Below, one piece after another: positions 1-5,661 of a DNA stretch of 6,648 nt. Source of the stretch: Burkholderiaceae bacterium (GTDB taxonomy: Bacteria; Pseudomonadota; Gammaproteobacteria; Burkholderiales; Burkholderiaceae_C); the NCBI GenBank assembly GCA_023260355.1, contig JALQVJ010000398.1:1-6648 (forward strand). The letters are read 5' to 3'. The notes below the pieces were generated by a model. It had not been told where the DNA came from, did no database searches, and saw nothing but the letters and a program-made list of their open reading frames with translations. Position 1 is the stretch's first letter. Each line of letters opens with the position of its first letter. Both the position numbers and the translations under genes were made by a program.

Positions 1-711
1 AAGGCGTCACGCGTGCGGGTGTTCGAGCTCGGTCGTGTGTTCAAAAAGAACCCTGCGGTCCAAGAATCCGACACGACCGTGGCGGGCTTTGAGCAACCCA
101 TGCATGTTGCCGGTTTGGCATATGGTTCCGTCACACCGATCCAGTGGGGCGATTCAGAGCGTTGGGTGGATTTCTACGATGTCAAAGCGGACGTCGAAGC
201 GCTGATGCACCCCGTGCCGTTGCGCTTTCAGGCTGCGACGCACCCCGCGATGCACCCAGGGCGTTGTGCCGAGGTTTGGGTCGGCTCGCGATTGATCGGA
301 TATATCGGTGAGTTGCATCCCAAGTGGATGCAAGAGCAAGGACTTGCCAAGCCAGCTGTTCTGTTTGAGTTGGTGTTGGAAGCGGTGTTGGAGCGTCAGG
401 TTCCAGCGTTCAAGAATGTGCCTAAGCACCAGCGTGTGGAGCGCGATTTGGCGATTTGGGTCTCTGATGACATCATCCACGATCGGTTGATGGAGGCAGT
501 GTATTCTGCGCAGACGCAAGGTCTGCTCAAGTCAGCGTTTGTATTTGATGTGTATCGGCCGCAGGCGGCAGAGCGCTCTGAAAAGAGCTTGGCTGTGCGA
601 TTGAGTCTTGGCGACGATCAATCCAGCCTCACCGATGAGCAAATCGAGGCGGCGGTGCAGGCGGTCTTGTCCGCCTTGCAAACCCAGCTTGGTGCCCGCT
701 TGCGGAGTTGA
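1..711 (+). CDS. pheT: Phenylalanyl-tRNA synthetase beta subunit, C-terminal part (5' end outside window)
   Basis: This is the last 236 codons of PheT, open from the first base of the window. The beta subunit pairs with PheS in a cytoplasmic alpha2-beta2 enzyme that charges tRNA-Phe. The first ~120 residues resemble the catalytic-like core of the beta chain (VFELGRVF, DFYDVKADVEAL, HPGRCAEV, IGYIGELHP). The last ~100 residues are the ferredoxin-fold anticodon-binding (FDX-ACB) domain, with PKHQRVERDLAIWV, FVFDVYRP and the terminal KSLAVRLSLGDD...SLTDEQIEAAV signature. The stop is TGA at 709-711. ihfA begins 22 bases later, so the two are probably co-transcribed, as in the pheST-ihfA arrangement known from other proteobacteria. 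The methionine codon inside the fragment is not a start; the gene continues upstream. The identification is firm. Confidence 0.96.
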   Translation, partial: KASRVRVFELGRVFKKNPAVQESDTTVAGFEQPMHVAGLAYGSVTPIQWGDSERWVDFYDVKADVEALMHPVPLRFQAATHPAMHPGRCAEVWVGSRLIGYIGELHPKWMQEQGLAKPAVLFELVLEAVLERQVPAFKNVPKHQRVERDLAIWVSDDIIHDRLMEAVYSAQTQGLLKSAFVFDVYRPQAAERSEKSLAVRLSLGDDQSSLTDEQIEAAVQAVLSALQTQLGARLRS

Positions 712-733
712 GTGCCAGGCACAGGAGACAAAC

Positions 734-1051
734 ATGGAACTGATGGTCGATAGTCTCGAGTCGCCAGCACTCACGAAGGCGCACTTGGCTGAGTTGCTGT
801 ACGAGCAAATTGGTTTGAACAAGCGGGAAGCCAAGGATATGGTTGATGCGTTCTTTCGCATCATCGCTGAGGAGTTGGTCAGGGGCGAAGAGGTCAAGAT
901 CTCTGGCTTTGGTAACTTTCAAGTGCGCACCAAGGCAGCGCGTCCGGGACGCAATCCTCGCACCGGTGAGGCCGTGCCCATTGAGGCGCGGCGCGTTGTG
1001 ACTTTTCACGTGAGTCCCAAGTTGCGCGACTTGGTGCAAGAGGGGGCTTGA
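734..1051 (+). CDS. ihfA: Integration host factor alpha subunit
   Basis: This encodes a 105-residue DNA-bending protein that works as a heterodimer with IHF beta in the nucleoid, recombination and transcription. Visible family features are the N-terminal helical dimerisation part (LTKAHLAELLYEQIGLNKREAKDMVDAFF, about residues 13-41), the GFGNF turn (58-62) and the DNA-intercalating beta arm RPGRNPRTGE. The proline that wedges into the minor groove is Pro75. I chose ATG at 734 because AGGAGA (723-728) sits just upstream and the product length fits the family. A second ATG three codons on is possible. The N-terminus is about ten residues longer than E. coli IHF alpha, common in betaproteobacteria. 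The reading frame extends upstream into pheT, but that part has no homology. It lies 22 bases after pheT, in the same transcription unit. Confidence 0.95.
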   Translation: MELMVDSLESPALTKAHLAELLYEQIGLNKREAKDMVDAFFRIIAEELVRGEEVKISGFGNFQVRTKAARPGRNPRTGEAVPIEARRVVTFHVSPKLRDLVQEGA

Positions 1052-1064
1052 ACCCAACGCTTGC

Positions 1065-1102
1065 GCAGGGCTTGGTCGGAAAGTGACCGCTGCTATTTTT
1101 TT
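1065..1102 (+). terminator. Probable imperfect rho-independent terminator after ihfA
   Basis: An interrupted stem lies 13 bases after the ihfA stop. GCAG at 1065-1068 pairs with CTGC at 1090-1093, and GGTC at 1074-1077 pairs with GACC at 1085-1088 around a 7-base loop. A run of seven T follows at 1096-1102. The internal loop weakens the stem, but position and T tract fit the end of the phe-ihfA transcript. Partial read-through into the merR gene cannot be excluded. Confidence 0.45.
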
Positions 1103-1169
1103 AAGCGAGGGCAATAGGTTAGACGGGTAAGTTGCAGTACAGTAACCGACTTGCCTTTCTTTTGCATCC

Positions 1170-1604
1170 ATGTCTACTGCCCTGCCATCCATCCCGCCCA
1201 AGCGCTACTTCACCATTGGTGAGGTGGCCGATCTGTGTGGAGTGAAGCCGCATGTGTTGCGCTACTGGGAGCAAGAGTTCACGCAGTTGAGTCCAGTGAA
1301 GCGGCGCGGCAATCGCCGCTATTACCAGCACCATGAGGTGCTGATGATTCGTCGAATCCGTGATTTGCTGTACGAACAAGGATTCACGATCCACGGCGCG
1401 CGCAATCGCTTGCAGGAGCTCACCACGGCCGAGCGCTCACTCAAGAGACTGATGTCCGAAGAGACGGGGGCCGGCTTCACCGAGGTGGGCCCCGAAGAGG
1501 CGGGTTCAGCTCAGGCGCCAGCTGCTTCTCGTCTGACGGTCAATGTATCGGCCCTTCGTGCTGAGTTGAAAAATATTCGTGATTTGCTCACGACCGACTT
1601 CTGA
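1170..1604 (+). CDS. MerR-family transcriptional regulator
   Basis: This is a 144-residue protein with an N-terminal MerR-type winged helix-turn-helix (about residues 12-82): YFTIGEVADLCGVKPHVLRYWEQEF, then the wing residues KRRGNRRYY and the second helix pair ending GFTIHGARNRLQEL. The C-terminal part is short, acidic/alanine-rich (88-120) and ends in a possible amphipathic helix (VSALRAELKNIRDLL) suited to dimerisation. It has no C-terminal cysteine pair, so a metal- or redox-sensing role of the MerR/SoxR[2Fe-2S] kind is not supported. A MerR gene between ihfA and tRNA-Pro is a recurrent arrangement in betaproteobacteria; its target is unknown. ATG at 1170 is the only credible start, but the bases before it (pyrimidine-rich TTTCTTTTGCATCC) contain no Shine-Dalgarno sequence, so initiation is probably weak. 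The family call is secure; the specific function is not. Confidence 0.9.
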   Translation: MSTALPSIPPKRYFTIGEVADLCGVKPHVLRYWEQEFTQLSPVKRRGNRRYYQHHEVLMIRRIRDLLYEQGFTIHGARNRLQELTTAERSLKRLMSEETGAGFTEVGPEEAGSAQAPAASRLTVNVSALRAELKNIRDLLTTDF

Positions 1605-1620
1605 GCACCGAGAAGTCGGT
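1593..1620 (+). terminator. Perfect 10-bp inverted repeat overlapping the merR stop codon
   Basis: ACCGACTTCT (1593-1602) and AGAAGTCGGT (1611-1620) form a perfect 10-bp stem with an 8-base loop that contains the merR stop codon (1602-1604). Only a weak GAATTT follows, with no real T tract. It could be a rho-assisted terminator, an mRNA 3'-end stabiliser, or an operator just upstream of the tRNA promoter. The stem is directly visible; its role is inferred. Confidence 0.5.
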
Positions 1621-1631
1621 GAATTTGACGC

Positions 1632-1637
1632 TATAAT
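1632..1637 (+). promoter_or_regulatory. -10 box of the tRNA-Pro promoter
   Basis: A perfect TATAAT lies 9 bases before the mature tRNA 5' end, a normal distance for a sigma-70 tRNA promoter. No good TTGACA-like -35 element is present at 16-18 bases spacing; that position falls inside the inverted repeat at 1593-1620. Confidence 0.6.
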
Positions 1638-1646
1638 TTTGGGTTC

Positions 1647-1723
1647 CGGCGTGTAGCGCAGCCTGGTAGCGCACTTGCATGGGGTGCAAGGGGTCGCGAG
1701 TTCGAATCCCGCCACGCCGACCA
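1647..1723 (+). tRNA. tRNA-Pro, anticodon GGG
   Basis: This is a 77-base cloverleaf with encoded CCA. The acceptor stem is CGGCGTG (1647-1653) with CACGCCG (1713-1719), discriminator A1720, then CCA 1721-1723. The D arm is GCGC...GCGC (1656-1672), and the anticodon stem is CTTGC/GCAAG with loop ATGGGGT. The anticodon GGG is at 1681-1683 with G37, as in proline tRNAs. The T loop is TTCGAAT. The first acceptor base C1 opposite G72 is a bacterial tRNA-Pro identity feature. It reads CCC and, by wobble, CCU. The T stem contains one A-C mismatch next to the closing pair. No duplicated 3' end (attachment-site copy) is seen in the window. Confidence 0.97.
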
Positions 1724-1731
1724 AAAACAAC

Positions 1732-1765
1732 ACGGGTTAGCTTTCACAAGAGGCTAGCCCGTTTT
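1732..1765 (+). terminator. Rho-independent terminator after tRNA-Pro
   Basis: ACGGGTTAGC (1732-1741) pairs with GCTAGCCCGT (1753-1762) over ten positions with one G-U wobble and an 11-base loop, followed by TTTT (1762-1765). It begins 9 bases after the tRNA CCA end and separates the tRNA from the que operon. Confidence 0.85.
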
Positions 1766-1775
1766 GCTTTGAGCA

Positions 1776-1818
1776 TCGCCACTCTTTGGCGAACTTGCTG
1801 TAGGCAAGATGGGTTTTT
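1776..1818 (+). promoter_or_regulatory. Tandem hairpins in the queC leader
   Basis: Two compact stem-loops precede queC. TCGCCA (1776-1781) pairs with TGGCGA (1787-1792) with a 5-base loop. CTTGC (1794-1798) pairs with GCAAG (1804-1808) with a 5-base loop, and five T follow at 1814-1818. They could be a leader/attenuator for the que operon or a backup terminator. The sequence does not match the preQ1 riboswitch classes I can recall, and no clear promoter was found in this gap. Confidence 0.35.
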
Positions 1819-1830
1819 CGAGGGTTGAAC

Positions 1831-2532
1831 ATGAACAAGCGAGCGTTGGTTTTGTTTTCCGGTGGTCAAGACTCTGCAACCTGCTTGGCGTGGGCACTTG
1901 AGCGCTATGAGCTGGTCGAAACAGTGGGCTTTGACTACGGTCAGAAACACCGCGTCGAACTCGATTGTCGCGAAGCCTTGCGCGGCGCAATGGCTGACCC
2001 CAAGTGGGGGTGGTCGGGGCAGCTGGGCGACGATCACATGGTCAACATGCAAGCGCTTGGGGCGATCAGTGATACCGCACTGACGGCAGACAAGGCGATT
2101 GAATTCAACGCCAAAGGCTTGCCCAACACATTTGTACCCGGGCGAAACCTGCTGTTTTTCCAATTCGCCGCGGCGATCGCTTACCGGCGGGGCCTTGAGG
2201 TTTTGGTTGGCGGCATGTGTGAGACCGATTACTCAGGCTACCCGGATTGTCGTGACAACACCCTCAAGGCCTTGCAGGTGGCCATGAGCTTGGGACTGGA
2301 CGCTCCCATGGTGGTCGAGACCCCATTGATGTGGCTGAGCAAGGCGCAAACTTGGGCGCTCGCAGCCGAATTGGGTGGAGCCGATTTGCTCGATGTGATT
2401 CGCCGAGACACGCACACGTGTTATGCCGGGGACCGGACCCACTGGCATGACTGGGGCTTTGGCTGTGGCGCTTGCCCGGCGTGCGAGTTGCGTGCCCAGG
2501 GCTATCGCGCTTACGAGGAGAATCTGGCGTGA
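1831..2532 (+). CDS. queC: 7-cyano-7-deazaguanine (preQ0) synthase
   Basis: QueC is a cytoplasmic ATP-dependent enzyme that converts 7-carboxy-7-deazaguanine plus ammonia to preQ0, the nitrile precursor of queuosine. The 233-residue product shows the PP-loop SGGQDS at residues 10-15, the [12 protein letters not shown] and [11 protein letters not shown] motifs, and a C-terminal zinc site with Cys197, Cys212, Cys215 and Cys218 (GCGACPAC). The loop between the first and second zinc Cys is 14 residues, longer than the 8 in E. coli/B. subtilis QueC; I recall similar long loops in Burkholderiales. ATG at 1831 is preferred because GAGGG lies about 6 bases upstream and the PP-loop is at the usual depth; a TTG two codons earlier (1825) is an alternative. 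Its TGA overlaps the GTG start of the next gene, so translation is probably coupled. Confidence 0.96.
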   Translation: MNKRALVLFSGGQDSATCLAWALERYELVETVGFDYGQKHRVELDCREALRGAMADPKWGWSGQLGDDHMVNMQALGAISDTALTADKAIEFNAKGLPNTFVPGRNLLFFQFAAAIAYRRGLEVLVGGMCETDYSGYPDCRDNTLKALQVAMSLGLDAPMVVETPLMWLSKAQTWALAAELGGADLLDVIRRDTHTCYAGDRTHWHDWGFGCGACPACELRAQGYRAYEENLA

Positions 2533-3593
2533 GCCATATCCACGCGCTGGCGATCACGCGGGGGCAATGGGCTTCGCGCCTGCCTGAGGGGGTCTGGCAA
2601 GGGCATGCGGTGCGTTGCGCGGTTCAAGCCGACTTGCCTGTCGGCTGGCACTCTTTTCCGGGTGGAGAAGTCGAGGCATTGCACACCCAACTCGAATCCG
2701 CAGTGGCACCATTGCATGGGCAGCTGACCAACGAGGTGATTGGCAATACAGGGCCAACGGCCTTGTTGCGTTGGGTGCATGACCAGCTCAACGCCCAAGT
2801 GCCCAATATCCAACGCGTGGCGATCGAGATGAGCCCCGAGCATGGTGCGGATGGCAATGCGCGAGGCGAAATTTTCGCGTGGCGCCGCTACCGCTTGCGT
2901 TGCGCCCACTACTTGCCTCATGTGCCGCTAGGCCACAAGTGCGGGCGGCTGCATGGTCACGATTTCGAAGTCGTCGTTCATGCCAGAGCAGAGGCGGGGG
3001 TGGACGCATATGCCCGCCTAGACGCGGCATGGGCACCGCTGCATTTCAAGCTCAACTACCAACGGCTCAACGACATCGAGGGTTTAGGCAATCCGACCAG
3101 TGAAGTGTTGTCCTCTTGGATCTGGCAAGCATTGGCGGGCTCGCTTGAGGGGTTGTCGTGGGTGACGGTATTTGAGACGGCGAGTTGTGGTGCCAACTAC
3201 GACGGCGTGACCCATCGCATTTGGAAAGAGCTGAGCTTTGATAGCGCGACCCAACTCACGCGTGCCCCACTCACTCACCCAGCCAGCAGAGTACACGGTC
3301 ACACCTATCAACTCCGACTGCATCTCAAAGGTGATTTGGATCAGGTCATGGGCTGGACCATCGACTTTGGTGACGTCAAGAAGCAATTCGCGGCGCAATT
3401 TGCCGCCTTGGATCATCAGCCCTTGCACGATATATTTCCCGAGGGCGATGGGGGCGCGGTGTGTTGGGTGAGGCGCATTGCTGAAGAGGCGACTGACGCC
3501 CTGACCCATCTGGAGCGGGTGACCTTGCTTGAGGGTCCGACAGGCGGTGCGCATTGGTCTGTATCGGGCGATTTTCTGCCTTTGCCGTTATGA
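2529..3593 (+). CDS. queD: Three-unit QueD-family (6-carboxytetrahydropterin synthase / PTPS) fusion protein
   Basis: This 354-residue protein is three times the ~120 residues of E. coli QueD, which makes 6-carboxytetrahydropterin from dihydroneopterin triphosphate. Middle unit (about 118-234): [32 protein letters not shown] and FETASCG closely match QueD. Zinc ligands His127, His142, His144, catalytic Cys138 and Glu216 are present, but the Asp-His pair is replaced by Asn176-Tyr177 and the GWxIDF segment is missing. C-terminal unit (about 235-345): has HGH (256-258), GWTIDF (275-280), Asp295-His296 and Glu335, but Ala252 replaces the Cys and Thr241 the first zinc His. N-terminal unit (1-117): only weak similarity ([19 protein letters not shown]) and no intact active site. 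The GTG start at 2529 overlaps the queC stop (GTGA), and its stop overlaps queE (ATGA). The que context strongly supports a QueD role. Whether the chain is active depends on pairing of the two complementary units, which is inference. Confidence 0.88.
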   Translation: MSHIHALAITRGQWASRLPEGVWQGHAVRCAVQADLPVGWHSFPGGEVEALHTQLESAVAPLHGQLTNEVIGNTGPTALLRWVHDQLNAQVPNIQRVAIEMSPEHGADGNARGEIFAWRRYRLRCAHYLPHVPLGHKCGRLHGHDFEVVVHARAEAGVDAYARLDAAWAPLHFKLNYQRLNDIEGLGNPTSEVLSSWIWQALAGSLEGLSWVTVFETASCGANYDGVTHRIWKELSFDSATQLTRAPLTHPASRVHGHTYQLRLHLKGDLDQVMGWTIDFGDVKKQFAAQFAALDHQPLHDIFPEGDGGAVCWVRRIAEEATDALTHLERVTLLEGPTGGAHWSVSGDFLPLPL

Positions 3594-4231
3594 CTTACGC
3601 TGTCAAAGAAATTTTCTACACCTTGCAGGGTGAGGGCGCTCAAGCGGGTCGCCCCGCTGTGTTTTGCCGTTTCGCAGGCTGCAATCTTTGGTCGGGTCGT
3701 GAGGCCGATCGAAAGACCGCCGTGTGCCAATTCTGTGACACCGACTTCGTCGGCGTCGATGGCACGCTGGGCGGCAAGTTCGAAGCGGCTGCGCAGTTGG
3801 CCCAATTGGTGGCCAGTCAGTGGCCCGACTCAAGCCGTGAAAATCGGATGGTTGTGCTTACCGGTGGCGAGCCCTTGTTGCAGGTTGACGTCGAATTGAT
3901 CGATGCGTTGCATGAGCACGGATTCTTTGTTGCAGTGGAAACCAATGGCACCGTGGCCGCCCCGCCAGGGCTGGATTGGGTGTGCGTCAGTCCCAAAGCC
4001 AATGCCCCTTTGGTGCAAAAGCAGGGTCATGAGTTAAAGCTGGTGTTTCCACAAGTGCAGCCTGAGGCGCATCCCTCCAATTTTGAGCATCTGGATTTTC
4101 AGGTCTTTTCGTTGCAACCATTAGACAGCCCGCAAAGAGACGCCAGTACCGCTGCTGCCGTGGCGTATTGCCAGGCACACCCACAGTGGCGCCTTTCTTT
4201 GCAGACGCACAAATTCCTAGGCATTCGATAA
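3590..4231 (+). CDS. queE: 7-carboxy-7-deazaguanine synthase (radical SAM)
   Basis: QueE rearranges 6-carboxytetrahydropterin to 7-carboxy-7-deazaguanine using S-adenosylmethionine, a 4Fe-4S cluster and Mg2+. The 213-residue protein starts [16 protein letters not shown], the typical QueE N-terminus. The cluster cysteines are Cys31, Cys46 and Cys49, in a CX14CX2C arrangement rather than the radical-SAM standard CX3CX2C. This is the variant known from Burkholderia multivorans QueE and supports a betaproteobacterial origin. TGGEP (91-95) is the SAM-binding motif; ETNGT and CVSPKAN are further family motifs. ATG at 3590 overlaps the stop of the QueD-family gene (ATGA), arguing for translational coupling; the upstream in-frame extension lies inside that gene and has no QueE similarity. 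It is the last gene of the que operon. The identification is firm. Confidence 0.96.
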   Translation: MTYAVKEIFYTLQGEGAQAGRPAVFCRFAGCNLWSGREADRKTAVCQFCDTDFVGVDGTLGGKFEAAAQLAQLVASQWPDSSRENRMVVLTGGEPLLQVDVELIDALHEHGFFVAVETNGTVAAPPGLDWVCVSPKANAPLVQKQGHELKLVFPQVQPEAHPSNFEHLDFQVFSLQPLDSPQRDASTAAAVAYCQAHPQWRLSLQTHKFLGIR

Positions 4232-4234
4232 AGC

Positions 4235-4258
4235 CGTTCCGAGCGGACGCTCACTTTT
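4235..4258 (+). terminator. Weak candidate terminator after queE
   Basis: CCGTTCCG-like bases at 4235-4239 pair with CGGACG-like bases at 4245-4249 (five pairs, one G-U, 5-base loop), and TTTT follows at 4255-4258. The stem is short and the T run is separated from it by five bases, so it is at best a weak terminator between queE and the next unit. Confidence 0.3.
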
Positions 4259-4261
4259 AGA

Positions 4262-4267
4262 CATAAT
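4262..4267 (+). promoter_or_regulatory. Possible -10 box upstream of the NYN-rfaH-like pair
   Basis: CATAAT lies in the 114-base gap after queE, about 80 bases before the next start codon. No convincing -35 element accompanies it (TTCCGA at 4237-4242 is too far and matches poorly). A short symmetric element TTAGT-T-ACTAA (4313-4323) lies between it and the gene. A promoter is expected here because the gap is the largest since the tRNA, but the box call is weak. Confidence 0.25.
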
Positions 4268-4345
4268 CACAATCAAGACGCGTTGGGAAGCCATCCTGCT
4301 GCGTCGCTAGTCTTAGTTACTAAAGAGCCTTTTACAGGGTTGAAG

Positions 4346-5161
4346 ATGATCTACAAAAAATTCAATGGCCCCAAAGACCGGAGCATTGCGCTGCTCGACA
4401 TCCGCTACCTCAGCTGGCTCGCGCACGGCAGCAAAGTCAATCGCTATCAGTCTGGCAATGTGATTGCAAGAGCGTTAGACGGCGCAGGTATGCCATCCAT
4501 GGTTCTGCGCAGTTACTGGTACTGCGACCGCGACGACGGACAAACCATCGATGACCAGACCCAGCGGTTTGTGGCGTCGTACGAAACCGACGGCGGTGCT
4601 GCCTTGATCGCGGCGATGAGCGCCGATATCGTGGCTCTCGCACAGCGCGGCGCTTGCGACACGTTGCTGATTGCCAGCGATGATGATCGCATCAGTCCTG
4701 CCATCGAGGAGGCCAAACTGTGTGGATTGCGCGTCTGTGTCTTGGGTGAAGAGTCCATGAGCGACTTGACCGTATTGGCCGAGGAAGACAGCGCACTGGC
4801 GCGGTTGATGCGCCAGGCCGACCGCCGCATTTGGATCAATCCCAATGCGTTGGCCAGCGGCAGCGCCGCGGGGCAGGAGGGCGCGGATGCCTGGCCTCGC
4901 GTCAACGAGATGGTTCGCACTTGGTGGTCTGAGCGTGACCCCGAGGAGGCGGATCAATTGCAAAACACATTGCGCAGCGCGCACGGCCTGCCGCAAGACC
5001 TTGACCGACTCATGCTGGCTCGAGCCCGTGCTGCTTTGGGTCGGACTTTGGATATCTCTGAAAAGCGGCGTTTGCGCACAATGGTGCGTGGTGTTGTCCT
5101 TGGGGAGCAGGGTGACGAGCCAGCAGGTCTTCGTGATGGTGACGAGCATGAGATTGACTGA
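4346..5161 (+). CDS. NYN/LabA-like (PIN-superfamily) domain protein with helical C-terminal region
   Basis: This is a 271-residue soluble protein without signal peptide or membrane segment. Residues ~12-150 read as an NYN (LabA/DUF88-like) Rossmannoid nuclease fold: SIALLDIRYLSWL with acidic Asp18 in strand 1, ADIVALAQRGACDTLLIASDDD (Asp94, Asp113) and the following AIEEAKLCGLRVCVLG, which is the classic strand-helix-strand after the SGDSDF motif. Several usual acidic or Asn positions look altered (Tyr21 for the DxxN Asn, Ile88 for the Asp of KGVD, Arg115 for the second Asp of GDSD), so RNase activity is uncertain. Residues ~190-260 form a charged helical region I do not recognise. ATG at 4346 has AGGG (4336-4339) at suitable spacing; an upstream TTG would add 21 unrelated residues. 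Its TGA overlaps the next ATG (TGATG), pointing to a coupled pair with the NusG paralogue. The fold assignment is moderately sure; the function is unknown. Confidence 0.75.
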   Translation: MIYKKFNGPKDRSIALLDIRYLSWLAHGSKVNRYQSGNVIARALDGAGMPSMVLRSYWYCDRDDGQTIDDQTQRFVASYETDGGAALIAAMSADIVALAQRGACDTLLIASDDDRISPAIEEAKLCGLRVCVLGEESMSDLTVLAEEDSALARLMRQADRRIWINPNALASGSAAGQEGADAWPRVNEMVRTWWSERDPEEADQLQNTLRSAHGLPQDLDRLMLARARAALGRTLDISEKRRLRTMVRGVVLGEQGDEPAGLRDGDEHEID

Positions 5162-5661
5162 TGGCTGAGTCGCGGGCTAGCGGTCGGCGTTGGTATGTCG
5201 CGCTCACCAAGCCCCGCGGCGAAGCGCTGGCTCGAGAGCAGCTCGAGCGGCAGGGATACCTCACGGCATTGCCAGGCTTCCAGCGGGCGGGGCAGCGGTG
5301 GCAGCCATTGTTTCCGCGCTACATCTTTGTGGCGCCCGCCACCCCAGAGCAATCCATTGCGCCGATCCGGTCAACGATTGGCGTGGCGTCTCTCGTGCGG
5401 TTTGGAGTCACCCCAGCAAGTGTGGGTGACGACGTGATCAATGAGTTGGCAGGACTTGCCCAAGAGCTGCAGGATATGCCCGCCTCGGTCGCCAAGGGCA
5501 TGGTGGCTGGCGAGCGCGTGCGGTTCGTTTCGGGCGCGCTCAAGGGTTTGGAGGGCCTGGTCACGGCCAACGCCGACCAGCGCGTGATGATTTTGCTGGA
5601 GATCCTCGGGCGGGAAGTCGAAGTTTCAGCGGATTTCAAAGACCTGCAACTCAGCCGTTGA
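5161..5661 (+). CDS. RfaH-type specialised NusG-family transcription elongation/antitermination factor
   Basis: This encodes 166 residues, close to E. coli RfaH (162). NusG-family proteins bind the RNA polymerase clamp; RfaH paralogues suppress pausing and termination in selected long operons, often for envelope polysaccharides. The NGN domain (about 9-105) starts RRWYVALTKPRGEALAREQL and contains LFPRYIFV (50-57) and GVASLVRFGVTPASV (74-88), which align with RfaH LFPNYLFV and GVSHFVRFGASPAIV. The C-terminal KOW domain (about 113-165) carries GERVRFVSGALKGLEGLV. The similarity is closer to RfaH than to housekeeping NusG as I recall them. ATG at 5161 shares bases with the stop of the NYN gene (TGATG). 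No ops-like element (GGCGGTAG) precedes any gene here, so its target operon lies outside the window or uses another signal. The family call is firm; the RfaH-versus-other-paralogue call is moderate. Confidence 0.88.
   Translation: MAESRASGRRWYVALTKPRGEALAREQLERQGYLTALPGFQRAGQRWQPLFPRYIFVAPATPEQSIAPIRSTIGVASLVRFGVTPASVGDDVINELAGLAQELQDMPASVAKGMVAGERVRFVSGALKGLEGLVTANADQRVMILLEILGREVEVSADFKDLQLSR

Noticed and set aside
608..733. Upstream in-frame extension of ihfA
   Set aside because: It lies inside pheT, has no IHF similarity, and the ATG at 734 has a good ribosome binding site.
1656..1674. ops-like GGTAGCGC element for RfaH
   Set aside because: It is the D arm of tRNA-Pro. No full GGCGGTAG element was found elsewhere in the window.
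1647..1765. tRNA-Pro as an integration site of a mobile element
   Set aside because: There is no repeat of the tRNA 3' end, no integrase, and the following genes are housekeeping que genes.
1763..1830. preQ1 riboswitch upstream of queC
   Set aside because: The conserved preQ1 aptamer core and pseudoknot tail were not found; only generic hairpins are present.
2472..2528. Upstream start of the QueD-family gene inside queC
   Set aside because: GTG at 2529 overlaps the queC stop in a typical coupling arrangement, and the extra residues are read out of frame through the queC zinc site.
3554..3589. Upstream start of queE
   Set aside because: ATG at 3590 gives the standard QueE N-terminus and the ATGA overlap.
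4283..4345. Upstream TTG start for the NYN protein
   Set aside because: The added residues have no domain similarity, and ATG 4346 has AGGG at proper spacing.
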